From a virus, in the IMG/VR virus record IMGVR_UViG_3300022933_000023, positions 1 to 24,438 of that record: a DNA stretch of 24,438 nt. The stretch is one strand, 5' to 3'. Positions 14,958 to 22,282 of this stretch are shown one piece after another; positions within the stretch are counted from its first letter, which is position 1, and every line of letters begins with the position of its first letter. The notes below the pieces were generated by a model. It was not told where the DNA came from. It saw only the letters and a list, made by a program, of their open reading frames with translations, and searched no databases. The position numbers were made by a program, and so were the translations under genes.

Positions 14958-15406
14958 GCGAACGTGAACTGATGATGCGTTGGTGCCGAGGAAATGAGAG
15001 TGCGGCTGAGTTTCTTAGTATGCTATCACTCAGCTATCACATTGCGGATGATTTTGTGGATCGAGACAAAGGCCCAGAAAGCTACTCTAGCAAGATGATG
15101 GCAAAATTGATGCACTTGGTATTAGTCGATATTCCAGAGAATACGTTTTACCAGCGCTATCGAACAGAACTCGCGCCAGTGATGAGCGCATCCTTCTTTA
15201 TCTGGAATGCGTCAAACAACTGGGCAGATGGGGATGATAACCAACAACATTTCTCTTACGTTTATCGTGAGATTGGTGAGCAGATCATCATCACCGTTGC
15301 GAGGATAGTTGGTGGGATCGACCACGCGGCTAATGTGACCGAAGAAATCTATCAGACGTTTCACGCGAAGAAGACATTCGAGGGGTGGAAGAATGGCGAA
15401 ACTTAA
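14954..15406 (+). CDS. Conserved all-helical phage protein, function unknown
   Basis: A 150-residue protein with a GTG start inside the previous stop. It looks entirely helical with several Trp and aromatic residues: MRWCRGNESAAEFL, YHIADDFVDRDKGPES, LVDIPENTFYQRYRTEL, SASFFIWNASNNWADG and YVYREIGEQIIITVARIVGG. I recognise this family from tail-gene regions of many phages with short tails, where it is annotated hypothetical. The DDFVDRD run resembles the Asp-rich motif of isoprenoid synthases, but the protein is far too short for that fold and no second Asp motif is visible, so I attach no function. It overlaps the GNAT-like gene by 14 nt. Confidence 0.72.
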   Translation: MSERELMMRWCRGNESAAEFLSMLSLSYHIADDFVDRDKGPESYSSKMMAKLMHLVLVDIPENTFYQRYRTELAPVMSASFFIWNASNNWADGDDNQQHFSYVYREIGEQIIITVARIVGGIDHAANVTEEIYQTFHAKKTFEGWKNGET

Positions 15407-15815
15407 ATTACTTGAGGTTCCAGTCGAACACATACATCGAGCTTGGAAAGATATCGAGCCGTTACTTCAGTCACTAGAACCCTACTGCAACGGTGAGTGC
15501 AGCACGGCACAGGCGAAGGTCGGATTGATAAATGGCACATCCACCACGTTGGTCATCGTCGATGAGTCAACTAGGGTGCTTGGGGCTATAATCGGCGAAT
15601 GGAAGATGACTCCGGGTAAACGGATATTCTTCGTGAGCGGATGGGCAGGATCCAACGCAATGGACGACACTCTGTGGCGAGATGTCCAGCGGTGGGTAAA
15701 GTCAAACGGTGGAACGCACATACAGGGTGCTGGAAGGGATTCAGTTTTCCGACTACACCGACAGAAGCGCGGTTTTGAGAAGGTTTACACAATTTATGAA
15801 AAGGAAATAAGATGA
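15393..15815 (+). CDS. GNAT-like acyltransferase of phage type
   Basis: A 140-residue protein with the order of secondary structure expected for a GNAT N-acyltransferase. It begins with an N-terminal helix (EHIHRAWKDIEPLLQSLE) and strands with STTLVIVDESTRVLGAIIGE. A strand RIFFVSGWAG is followed by a helix (DDTLWRDVQRWVKSNGGTHI) and a final GAGRDSVFRLHRQKRGFEKVY with the usual late aromatic region. The canonical Q/RxxGxG/A acetyl-CoA loop is not clear, so it may be degenerate or bind something else. Similar proteins occur in tail-gene clusters of many podoviruses beside the same helical neighbour; the substrate is unknown. The start overlaps the previous gene by 14 nt (ATGGCGAAACTTAAA, with GAGGGG upstream), and its stop overlaps the next ATG. 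Confidence 0.7.
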   Translation: MAKLKLLEVPVEHIHRAWKDIEPLLQSLEPYCNGECSTAQAKVGLINGTSTTLVIVDESTRVLGAIIGEWKMTPGKRIFFVSGWAGSNAMDDTLWRDVQRWVKSNGGTHIQGAGRDSVFRLHRQKRGFEKVYTIYEKEIR

Positions 15816-17026
15816 AAATGCTGAAGAAATCAATCTACACGCTGCTACCTTCTTTGGCGTTTTTGACGTTCAGGGGTAAAGGGGGCGGTGGAGGCGACTC
15901 AACCCAGACCACTGTTCAGAAGATGGATCCAGAGGTGAGACAGAAGTGGTTAGAGATGTACTCGAAGGCCGATGATGTCGCTAATCAACCTTACTCACCA
16001 TATACTGGGGAAAGGATTGCTCAGTACGATCCGCTGCAACTTCAAGGGTTCGACGCATACGAGAACGCTGTGGGTACAGGTTCCGGCACACTGAATAACG
16101 CGTTAAACATTCTCAATAATCAGAACCTCAACTATACGCCAGATGCCGTGAATACCCGCACGATGGGATCAACTTTTGAGGATTATCTGAATCCTTATAC
16201 TGGAGAAGTGATTGACACAACCATGCAAGACATGGAGCGCCAACGTCAGATGATGATGGGCGACATTGCCGGATCGGCCCAGGCCGCTAACGCATTTGGT
16301 GGATCAAGACATGGCATAGCGGAGGCCGAAACTAATCGAGGATTTGCTGATGAGATGGGGCAAATATCTGCCCAATTAAGGGACCAAGGGTATAACACGG
16401 CGATGCAAGGATTTATGGGCGATTCAGCTTTGATGCAACAAGGTGATGTCGCCAACCAAGAGGCTAACTTAGCAGCGGCGTTGTCAAACTCAGAACTTGA
16501 ACAGAGTGCTGCGGGGATGATGGCAGGGATGTCAGAACAGGAAAGATCGCAAGCCTTCGGGGATGCTCAGATGCTTGTCGATGTGGGTGCAGAGAAGAGA
16601 TCAATGGATCAGGCTCATTTAGATCTAGATTACGCGAAGTTCTTGGAAGAACAGGAACACCCCATGAAACAACTGGAGGTACTACAGAGCGCCTTTGGTA
16701 TTACCCCACAAATCACATCAACAACCGGTGTTACTGACGCAGATAAGAAACCGGATCTCTGGCAGAACCTAGCTGACACGTTCTCAGATGTGCGGTTAAA
16801 AGACAATATCACGAAGCTCAATGGTTACGCATACAACTTCAAGTCGCGGCCAGAAGTTACCACCGGTGGAGTTATGGCCCAAGAGGTCGAGTTGATCGCG
16901 CCACACCTTGTTAACACTGACGTTGAGACAGGCTATAAGCGAGTCAACTATGAAGCGCTGGTTGGCGTATTGCTCGAAGCGGTTAAAGACCTTAAATCAG
17001 AAGTTGAGGGGCTAAAACGTGGCTAA
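15812..17026 (+). CDS. Virion/ejection protein with C-terminal S74 self-cleaving chaperone
   Basis: A 404-residue protein. The N-terminus has a short basic-hydrophobic stretch (KKSIYTLLPSLAFLTF) followed by GKGGGGGDST. It then shows a virion-protein pattern (QPYSPYTGERIAQYDPLQLQ; DYLNPYTGEVIDTTMQDME), a Met/Gln/Ala-rich helical body, and a final 80 residues that match the intramolecular chaperone or peptidase S74 domain. The catalytic Ser-Lys pair is visible in SDVRLKDNI (S325, K330), followed by YAYNFK, GGVMAQEV, GYKRVNYEALVG and a closing coiled coil. In known S74 proteins the domain trimerises its partner and cuts itself off before the Ser. Here that would leave a product of about 324 residues. 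It is unusual on a helical ejection-type protein rather than a fibre. It overlaps the neighbouring genes on both sides. Confidence 0.8.
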   Translation: MKMLKKSIYTLLPSLAFLTFRGKGGGGGDSTQTTVQKMDPEVRQKWLEMYSKADDVANQPYSPYTGERIAQYDPLQLQGFDAYENAVGTGSGTLNNALNILNNQNLNYTPDAVNTRTMGSTFEDYLNPYTGEVIDTTMQDMERQRQMMMGDIAGSAQAANAFGGSRHGIAEAETNRGFADEMGQISAQLRDQGYNTAMQGFMGDSALMQQGDVANQEANLAAALSNSELEQSAAGMMAGMSEQERSQAFGDAQMLVDVGAEKRSMDQAHLDLDYAKFLEEQEHPMKQLEVLQSAFGITPQITSTTGVTDADKKPDLWQNLADTFSDVRLKDNITKLNGYAYNFKSRPEVTTGGVMAQEVELIAPHLVNTDVETGYKRVNYEALVGVLLEAVKDLKSEVEGLKRG

Positions 17027-17525
17027 CGCTTTAGAAGAACTAATCTCTGGTGGCGATGTCTCTACTTTTCGCCACAGCATCCAATCGCTTGAACATGAGA
17101 TGATGAAGCGTGTCGCCTCCGGTGATATTGAGGATTGTTTAAAAGACTGTAAGTTGTCCCACTACTTCGCTCCACCCATCGAGGGTATTAGCCACACGAC
17201 CTACGCGAGAGAGTTATTCATGCCGAAAGGCAGCGTCGTGATCGGTAAGATCCACAAACATTCGCATATCAATATCATCTCTCAAGGGGTGGTATCGGTG
17301 GTTACAGAGCATGGAACCAAGCGACTGAAAGCGCCTTGCACCTTCATCAGTGAGGTTGGGTTGAAGAGAGCAGTTTATATTGAAGAAGATACGGTGTGGA
17401 CAACCATCCACTTAACCAAGTTTAGTAAAGAGGCAGATATGAAAATGATCGAAAAAGAAGTGATAGCTGAGAGCTATGAAGAGTTAGCTCTTGAACATGG
17501 ACCAGCGCAAGGGAGGTTGTCATGA
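17019..17525 (+). CDS. Cupin-fold phage protein
   Basis: A 168-residue protein with a GTG start (GAGGGG upstream), overlapping the S74-domain gene by 8 nt and the next gene by 4 nt. The centre shows a cupin-like beta barrel: YARELFMPKGSVVIGKIHKH, HINIISQGVVSVVTEHGTKR, then PCTFISEVGLKRAVYIEED and TVWTTIH. HKHSH supplies possible metal-binding His residues in the position of cupin motif 1. A helical N-terminus (about 55 residues) with two Cys (EDCLKDCKL) precedes the barrel. I know this family from the structural-gene region of many short-tailed phages. Whether it is a virion part or an enzyme is not known to me. An assembly or fibre role is suggested only by position. Confidence 0.78.
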   Translation: MANALEELISGGDVSTFRHSIQSLEHEMMKRVASGDIEDCLKDCKLSHYFAPPIEGISHTTYARELFMPKGSVVIGKIHKHSHINIISQGVVSVVTEHGTKRLKAPCTFISEVGLKRAVYIEEDTVWTTIHLTKFSKEADMKMIEKEVIAESYEELALEHGPAQGRLS

Positions 17526-18442
17526 CTTGGGCGGTGGTTGGCGCGGCGTTATCCTCTGTGGTCGGGTCTGTCGGTGCAGGGGCTGCGGGTGGTGCGGCTG
17601 CGGGTGCAGTTGGCGCGGGTGCTGCCGGAGCAGCGGGTGCCGGACTTGCCGGAGCGGCTGGGGCTGGGGCCGCTGGAGCATTAGGCGCTGGAGCGGCGGG
17701 TGCTGCCGGAGCCGGAGCGGCTGGGGCATTAGGTAGTGGGGCGCTTGCCGGAACTGCGGCGGGTACGATTGGTGCTGGTGGTGCTGCCGGTGCTGTTGGA
17801 TCTCTAGGAGCCGGTGGAGCGTTATCTGCTGGTAGTGTGTTAGGTTCGGGGAGTGCGTTAGCCGGCGGATCAACTGCCGCTGGTGTGGGAGCATCTGGCG
17901 GGCTACTTAGCGGCACTGGGACCAAATTATTGAGCGGCGCTCCATCAGGGACCAGCGGATTACTGAAAGCTGAAGGGATGATGATGCCGGAATCCTTATC
18001 CGGGTCGCAAAGTTTAGAGGGACTGTCAGGATATAACCCTGGTGGCGCTTCTCTTGATAGTATGTTGAACAAAGCTCCAACACACTCACAGGAGGTTATG
18101 GGGATGCAGAGGACATTACCTAACAACCCAATGGGAGCCTCCAATTCATCCCCATTACAGATGTCTCACAATGATGCTATGGACCCAAGTCTATTTTCAG
18201 AGAGGGGGTTTAATTACTACACGGATCAATTAACTCCATCCAACGACACAATGCAAAAAGCACTTTTAGCCTCGCAAGTTTATGGCGCGTTGAAACCTAA
18301 ACAGCAACAGAAACAACAGCGCCCCTACCCAACTATATCTGCACCTCGGTTCGCCGGAGCGCCTAAAGCCATGAGTAGACGTTCACCGATGCAAGCTGGT
18401 GGGTTGCTGAGTAGTGGAAGACTTGGATCAAGGAGTTACTAA
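17522..18442 (+). CDS. Gly/Ala-rich (silk-like) internal virion protein
   Basis: A 306-residue protein whose residues 5-130 are nearly all Gly and Ala with some Ser, Leu and Val, arranged as repeated AGAAGA, AGAG and GALGAG units. This region could form a membrane-inserting glycine-zipper or a silk-like beta stack. The C-terminal half is ordinary and polar (PESLSGSQSLEGLSGYNPGG; SLFSERGFNYYTDQL), and the end is basic (APKAMSRRSPMQAGGLL; GRLGSRSY). The ribosome site GGAGG lies 6 nt upstream, and the start is coupled to the cupin gene (ATGA). Its place at the head of the internal-protein set suggests an ejection protein acting in the host envelope. The long Pro/Ala-rich minus-strand frame opposite (17422-18144) is a composition shadow. 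No family recognised. Confidence 0.72.
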   Translation: MTWAVVGAALSSVVGSVGAGAAGGAAAGAVGAGAAGAAGAGLAGAAGAGAAGALGAGAAGAAGAGAAGALGSGALAGTAAGTIGAGGAAGAVGSLGAGGALSAGSVLGSGSALAGGSTAAGVGASGGLLSGTGTKLLSGAPSGTSGLLKAEGMMMPESLSGSQSLEGLSGYNPGGASLDSMLNKAPTHSQEVMGMQRTLPNNPMGASNSSPLQMSHNDAMDPSLFSERGFNYYTDQLTPSNDTMQKALLASQVYGALKPKQQQKQQRPYPTISAPRFAGAPKAMSRRSPMQAGGLLSSGRLGSRSY

Positions 18443-18443
18443 T

Positions 18444-19577
18444 ATGGAAGATATGTTTGGTGATGCACCGGATGAGCTTAAGAGTCAATTTGGGCAACTG
18501 ATTGAACAGTTTGGGCCTCCACCTGAGAGTGTTGCGCGTGACCTAGCGACAATTCAGCAGCGGCAGCGGCCCGCCCAACAACCTATCGGTGGCGGATTGT
18601 TCGACGCTTATTCCCAGGAAAACCAAGGGAATCTGAAGATGGCAATGTTTGCTGACATCATCGGTAATCTGGCCGGTAAAGATGTTGGCGCGACGAAAGG
18701 TATGTTGGCACTCGCTGAGAACGCGAGGAAGTTGCGATTGCAGAATGAGCAACGAACTGCCGCACAGAATATGCTGGGTGGTGGGGGTTCTGGGGCTGGT
18801 GGTAGTGAGTGGATGACTCCGCAGCAGAAGGCGGCCATCGCATCTATAGCTAGAACCAATCCTACCGAAGCGATGAAGATGATGGCCACTATGAAGATGC
18901 AGTACGACTCCGCTGGATTGGCCTTGAATAAGAATCTATTCACCCAAGAGTCAGGGTTGCGTGGGGAGTTCCAGAAATTAACTAAAGACTTCAGAGATGT
19001 ACAGGAATCGTTCGGTAGAGTAGTTCAGTCAGCGGAGCCTGGTCCGAACGGTCACCACGCAGCGGGGGATTTAGCGTTAGTTTTTAACTACATGAAGATG
19101 TTAGATCCTGGGTCTGTAGTAAGGGAAGGCGAGTTTGCAACAGCGGCAAAAGCTGCGGGACTTGGTGAGACTATGATAGCCGCGATGAAGAAAGTGGATA
19201 ACGGCGACATACTCACCTCATCTATGCGTCAGGATTTTGTAGACCGGTCGTGGAAATTGTACAGCGAGGCGGCGCGGGGTTTTGATACTACATCTAGCGA
19301 GTACGTTGATCTATCGAAGATGTACCAAGGTGTAGACCCTTCTAAGGTTGTTACGTCAGATCGAAGATATAAGGACGATTGGTTTAAGCCTTGGTTTCAA
19401 GGGTTGGGTGGGAATCCGGCGGATAGTGAGGATGAGCCTGGTTTTCTTGATTCTTTATTTGGAGGTAAACCGTTACCCCCTCCAGCAGTCAAACCTAAAA
19501 ATAACCCTCCATCAAAACTTAACTCAAGATACAAACAGATGATGAAAGATGGATTGCTTAACAGAACAGGAAAATAG
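18444..19577 (+). CDS. Internal virion / ejection protein
   Basis: A 377-residue helical protein. I place the start at ATG 18444 (EDMFGDAPDELKSQFGQL), 8 nt after a good AGGAG. The in-frame ATG at 18414 lies inside the preceding gene and has no ribosome site. Features: Pro/Gln-rich segment (IQQRQRPAQQPIGGGLFDAY), helix LAENARKLRLQNEQRTAAQN, a Gly-rich linker at about 107-117, then a long helical part (LRGEFQKLTKDFRDVQESF). The conserved block DLALVFNYMKMLDPGSVVRE with GEFATAA is a motif I know from internal or injected proteins of many phages. It probably joins the protein set ejected ahead of DNA. A Pro-rich C-terminus (PLPPPAVKPKNNPPSKL) may be flexible. It stands two bases from both neighbours. 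Confidence 0.75.
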   Translation: MEDMFGDAPDELKSQFGQLIEQFGPPPESVARDLATIQQRQRPAQQPIGGGLFDAYSQENQGNLKMAMFADIIGNLAGKDVGATKGMLALAENARKLRLQNEQRTAAQNMLGGGGSGAGGSEWMTPQQKAAIASIARTNPTEAMKMMATMKMQYDSAGLALNKNLFTQESGLRGEFQKLTKDFRDVQESFGRVVQSAEPGPNGHHAAGDLALVFNYMKMLDPGSVVREGEFATAAKAAGLGETMIAAMKKVDNGDILTSSMRQDFVDRSWKLYSEAARGFDTTSSEYVDLSKMYQGVDPSKVVTSDRRYKDDWFKPWFQGLGGNPADSEDEPGFLDSLFGGKPLPPPAVKPKNNPPSKLNSRYKQMMKDGLLNRTGK

Positions 19578-19579
19578 CG

Positions 19580-21442
19580 ATGGCCGCAACTAATATTGAG
19601 CGAGTATCTGATAACATCAGTCGGATGGTTGACGCGGGTCTGTCCGATGCTGAGATAGACGACTACCTAATGGCCGAAGAGGGCTACACACCCGAACGCT
19701 TCCAGAAAACATTAGAGCGAACCACTAAAACTGGTGGCCGCAGTGTTGACGTTGGCGCGGGTAGATTAGCACTTCAAGGATTAACTGTGGGAACAGGGGA
19801 TGAGCTTGAGGCTTTTGCCAAAAACCCGACTATGATCTGGGACGATGCCGCATCGAAGAGCTACGACCAAGATGTCAGCGCTCTTCGCTATGGCATTGAG
19901 GATTATCGAAATAAACATGGGTGGAAAGCTGCCGGAGCAGAGATTGCTGGAGCTTTACCACTAGCACTATTATCTCGCGGAGCTAACTTACCCGCCACTG
20001 GATTGCTTGGAAACCCACTCACCAGAAGCGCTGTTGCTGGCGCTGGATCTGGTGCTGCTTATGGTTTCGGTACAGGTGAGGATACTCTTGGTAATCGACT
20101 ATCCAATGCTGCTGAGTCTGCTCTTTGGGGAACTGCTTTTTCACCCATTATTCCTGGTGCTACAGCGCTCTGGCATGGAGCTAAACGCGCATTGTCTCCA
20201 GTGCTTAACAGCGCCCAGAAAGACATAGCTGGTGATGTGTTAAATCGGATGGCACACGACCCGGCAAAAGCAATTAATAATATGAGGAATGCCAGGGAGA
20301 TTATCCCAGGCAGCGCTCCAATGACTCATCAAATATCGAGAGATCCTGGACTAGCCGGATTCGGATCTGTGGCCCAGAATACTTTAGACACAACCGGACG
20401 AATGGCCGCGCAGAATCTGAACCAGAATACCGCTCGTAGGGAGTTGCTTAATAGAATAGCCGGGGGAGATGATGTCACAGGTCCAGCAAATGTGGCGAAT
20501 AACGAAGCGATAAGAAACAGAATTACTGGGCCAATGAGGGAGACTGCATTTGAAGGTGGGGAGATGGTAGACACCAACCGAGTTGTAGGTGTTATCGATG
20601 CAATGCTCAAAGCTCCCGACAACCAAGGGAAAGTCGTACAGAAAGCGTTGAATAGTTATAGAAGTAGTGTGCTGAGATCCTCAACTAAATTAGATGACGG
20701 AGCCGAAGCATTCATCCATCCAAGAGCGCTATATGCTATCCGCAAGGATATTGGTCCCGATATTGCCGGACTTGGCGCTAAACCAGAGCGTAAGTTCGCA
20801 AAGTCGCAGCTAGTAGATCTTCAGCGAGTGTTTGATGACACTATAGAAGCGTCAGCACCTGGTTACCAAGCATATATGTCGAAATTCAAAGACATGAGCA
20901 AGCCCATATCAGATATGGAATTGCTACAGGACATTCAGCGGAAAGGCGCGGTGGCTACCCCAGATTTGGATCAGTTACCAATACTTTCTCAGGCAAAGAT
21001 GGGTACGTTGTTGAGAGGCAAATCCGCTGATATAGCTAAATTATCTCCGAACCGTCGGGCTAAGTTACAGGCTATCATGGCCGACCTTAATCAGTCCGTG
21101 TCACCGAGGTCTGTCACACCACCAGGGTCTAGCACCGCAAAGAATCTGACGGTGGCGAACCTTATCGGGGATATGTTCGGCAATGGTTTGATGGGTGACG
21201 CAGCCACTAATTTAGTCAAGAACTCCAGAGCGTTGAACTTCTTATACAAAATACCAGAAGACCGAGTACAGGAGTTGATCGTGGACGCAATGTTGGACCC
21301 TAAGCTGGCAGCCGATCTGATGACCAATGCCAGTGCCTCTTCGGTTGAAAGATTCGCAAAAGGATTAAAACGTCTTCAGATGGCCCAAGCATTGGGGGTG
21401 GAGGTCGGAGCAGTAGCTGCAATGGAGAGGGGTGGTAAATAA
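19580..21442 (+). CDS. Large internal virion / DNA-ejection protein
   Basis: A 620-residue protein, the biggest of the internal set. The N-terminus is a small helical unit (ISRMVDAGLSDAEIDDYL, then EEGYTPERFQKTLE) seen at the start of several phage internal proteins. A Gly/Ala-rich, weakly hydrophobic stretch at about 115-200 (GAEIAGALPLALLSRG; SAVAGAGSGAAYGFGTG) may insert in membranes. The remainder is helical and charged (DVLNRMAHDPAKAINNMRN; LYAIRKDIGPDIAGLG; DLQRVFDDTIEASAPGYQAY), a pattern I recognise from DNA-transfer proteins of podoviruses. No lytic transglycosylase motif is visible, so peptidoglycan cutting must come from another protein, if any. AGGAAA precedes the start. It is followed 2 nt later by the first lysis-region gene. 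Confidence 0.75.
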   Translation: MAATNIERVSDNISRMVDAGLSDAEIDDYLMAEEGYTPERFQKTLERTTKTGGRSVDVGAGRLALQGLTVGTGDELEAFAKNPTMIWDDAASKSYDQDVSALRYGIEDYRNKHGWKAAGAEIAGALPLALLSRGANLPATGLLGNPLTRSAVAGAGSGAAYGFGTGEDTLGNRLSNAAESALWGTAFSPIIPGATALWHGAKRALSPVLNSAQKDIAGDVLNRMAHDPAKAINNMRNAREIIPGSAPMTHQISRDPGLAGFGSVAQNTLDTTGRMAAQNLNQNTARRELLNRIAGGDDVTGPANVANNEAIRNRITGPMRETAFEGGEMVDTNRVVGVIDAMLKAPDNQGKVVQKALNSYRSSVLRSSTKLDDGAEAFIHPRALYAIRKDIGPDIAGLGAKPERKFAKSQLVDLQRVFDDTIEASAPGYQAYMSKFKDMSKPISDMELLQDIQRKGAVATPDLDQLPILSQAKMGTLLRGKSADIAKLSPNRRAKLQAIMADLNQSVSPRSVTPPGSSTAKNLTVANLIGDMFGNGLMGDAATNLVKNSRALNFLYKIPEDRVQELIVDAMLDPKLAADLMTNASASSVERFAKGLKRLQMAQALGVEVGAVAAMERGGK

Positions 21443-21444
21443 CG

Positions 21445-21888
21445 ATGTTAGCTGAATTAGCGATAATCAACGCTAGTTTTGAGGTGATAAAAACGGCGTT
21501 AAACAATGGCAAAGAGCTTTTTGAAATGGGCGATCAGTTAGCGCACTTCAGTAATGCCGGAAGGGAGATCGATCAGAAAGCGAAGCTGGCTAAGAAGGGC
21601 TCAGATCAAGAATCGGATCTTGAGATCTTCATGGCTCAAGAGGCTATGCGCGTTAAGCGAGAAGAACTCAAGGAATTGATGATCCGAACGCGCCACCTAC
21701 TTTGGGACGAATTTCTCCGCTTCGAGGGGCAACAAAAACGCGCTAGAGAAAAATCAGCTCGATTAGAAGAGAAACGCAAATCTGATCGCACCGATTTCAT
21801 CATGACCGCACTTGCTTGGATAGTGGCCCTTATGATCCTCGCAGGATCACTGGTTGGTGGACTCAAGATAATTATAGGGATGAAGTAA
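21445..21888 (+). CDS. Small membrane protein with cytoplasmic coiled coil
   Basis: A 147-residue protein. Residues 1-110 are helical and charged (INASFEVIKTALNNGKELFE; RVKREELKELMIRTRHLLWD; RAREKSARLEEKRKSDR). A single hydrophobic segment near the C-terminus (FIMTALAWIVALMILAGS, on to LKIIIG) makes it an N-in, tail-anchored membrane protein. Marine phages carry similar small proteins with an N-terminal AxxxxKTAxxNGKEL pattern and a C-terminal membrane anchor beside lysis genes; the function is not established. It might be a holin-like or lysis-timing protein. It is not a classic inner-membrane spanin, whose anchor is at the N-terminus. It abuts the next ATG. Confidence 0.7.
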   Translation: MLAELAIINASFEVIKTALNNGKELFEMGDQLAHFSNAGREIDQKAKLAKKGSDQESDLEIFMAQEAMRVKREELKELMIRTRHLLWDEFLRFEGQQKRAREKSARLEEKRKSDRTDFIMTALAWIVALMILAGSLVGGLKIIIGMK

Positions 21889-22074
21889 ATGGACGAGCAT
21901 AGGTGCAGTGAAATGGAGACAATACTAAAAGTTCACAGACAGAGGATTGATGAACTGGATACTACGCTAGACGAGATAAATAAGCAGTTGGCTCATATTA
22001 AAGGTGGGGTTTATGGGATATGTCTTTATGCCGTTGCCACGCAACTAGGTATTCTTGAAGCGATCAAACTGTGA
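21889..22074 (+). CDS. Tiny coiled-coil / hydrophobic-tail protein, holin-region candidate
   Basis: A 61-residue protein starting directly after the previous stop. The first 40 residues form an amphipathic coiled coil (METILKVHRQRIDELDTTL; DEINKQLAHIKG). The last 20 are mildly hydrophobic (GVYGICLYAVATQLGILEAI). This layout, coiled coil then one membrane segment, resembles XhlA-type lysis proteins, but the sequence does not match closely enough to name it. The stop TGA is followed in the same frame, with no gap, by a GTG-started membrane ORF, so the two may be coupled. A role in the lysis cassette is inferred from neighbours. Confidence 0.6.
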   Translation: MDEHRCSEMETILKVHRQRIDELDTTLDEINKQLAHIKGGVYGICLYAVATQLGILEAIKL

Positions 22075-22194
22075 GTGAGTTACTACTTTTTCAGATTCCC
22101 AATTTTAATTATATTGCTGGCAGTAGCTGCAATTATAGTTCTGATAGCGATATGCATTTACGAGATGTTTTATGTCATTCAAGATTATCTTTGA
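22075..22194 (+). CDS. 39-residue membrane protein (candidate holin or lysis peptide)
   Basis: A short ORF with GTG start in the same frame as, and immediately after, the TGA of the previous gene. It encodes MSYYFFRFPILIILLAVAAI followed by IVLIAICIYEMFYVIQDYL. Residues about 8-28 form one very hydrophobic membrane helix with aromatic flanks. There is no clear ribosome site, so stop-start coupling would have to provide translation. The only other coding option here, a GTG at 22071 in another frame, gives a polar 46-residue peptide without sense. The strong membrane profile, the fit into an otherwise empty 200-nt gap and the overlap with the next small ORF make a real gene likely. Holin, antiholin or envelope-stress peptide are all possible. 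Confidence 0.5.
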   Translation: MSYYFFRFPILIILLAVAAIIVLIAICIYEMFYVIQDYL

Positions 22195-22282
22195 TCTACT
22201 CACATTTATAGCGTTAGCCGTTGCGGCTGCATCTGTCGCCACATGGCTATTGCACCATTGGTTAGGAGTATATTATGTTTAA
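22172..22282 (+). CDS. 36-residue membrane protein in the lysis region
   Basis: An ATG-started ORF in a different frame, overlapping the previous small gene by 23 nt and the DUF1353 gene by 8 nt. It encodes MSFKIIFDLLTFIALAVAAA followed by SVATWLLHHWLGVYYV. One membrane helix (about residues 6-26) is followed by an aromatic, His-containing end. A weak GAG stands 7 nt upstream. Together with 22075-22194 it fills the space between the coiled-coil protein and DUF1353. Overlapping pairs of tiny one-helix proteins are frequent in phage lysis cassettes, so a holin or regulator role is suggested but not shown. It is too short for default gene finders. Confidence 0.5.
   Translation: MSFKIIFDLLTFIALAVAAASVATWLLHHWLGVYYV

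Noticed and set aside
17422-18144. 240-residue Pro/Ala-rich frame on the minus strand
   Set aside because: It is the complement of the Gly/Ala-rich gene: GGC/GCT repeats read as Pro/Ala/Arg. No ribosome site, no domain, and it opposes a well-coupled gene.
22071-22210. GTG ORF overlapping the stop at 22072
   Set aside because: Gives a polar peptide with no recognisable feature, whereas the frame starting at 22075 gives a clear membrane helix.
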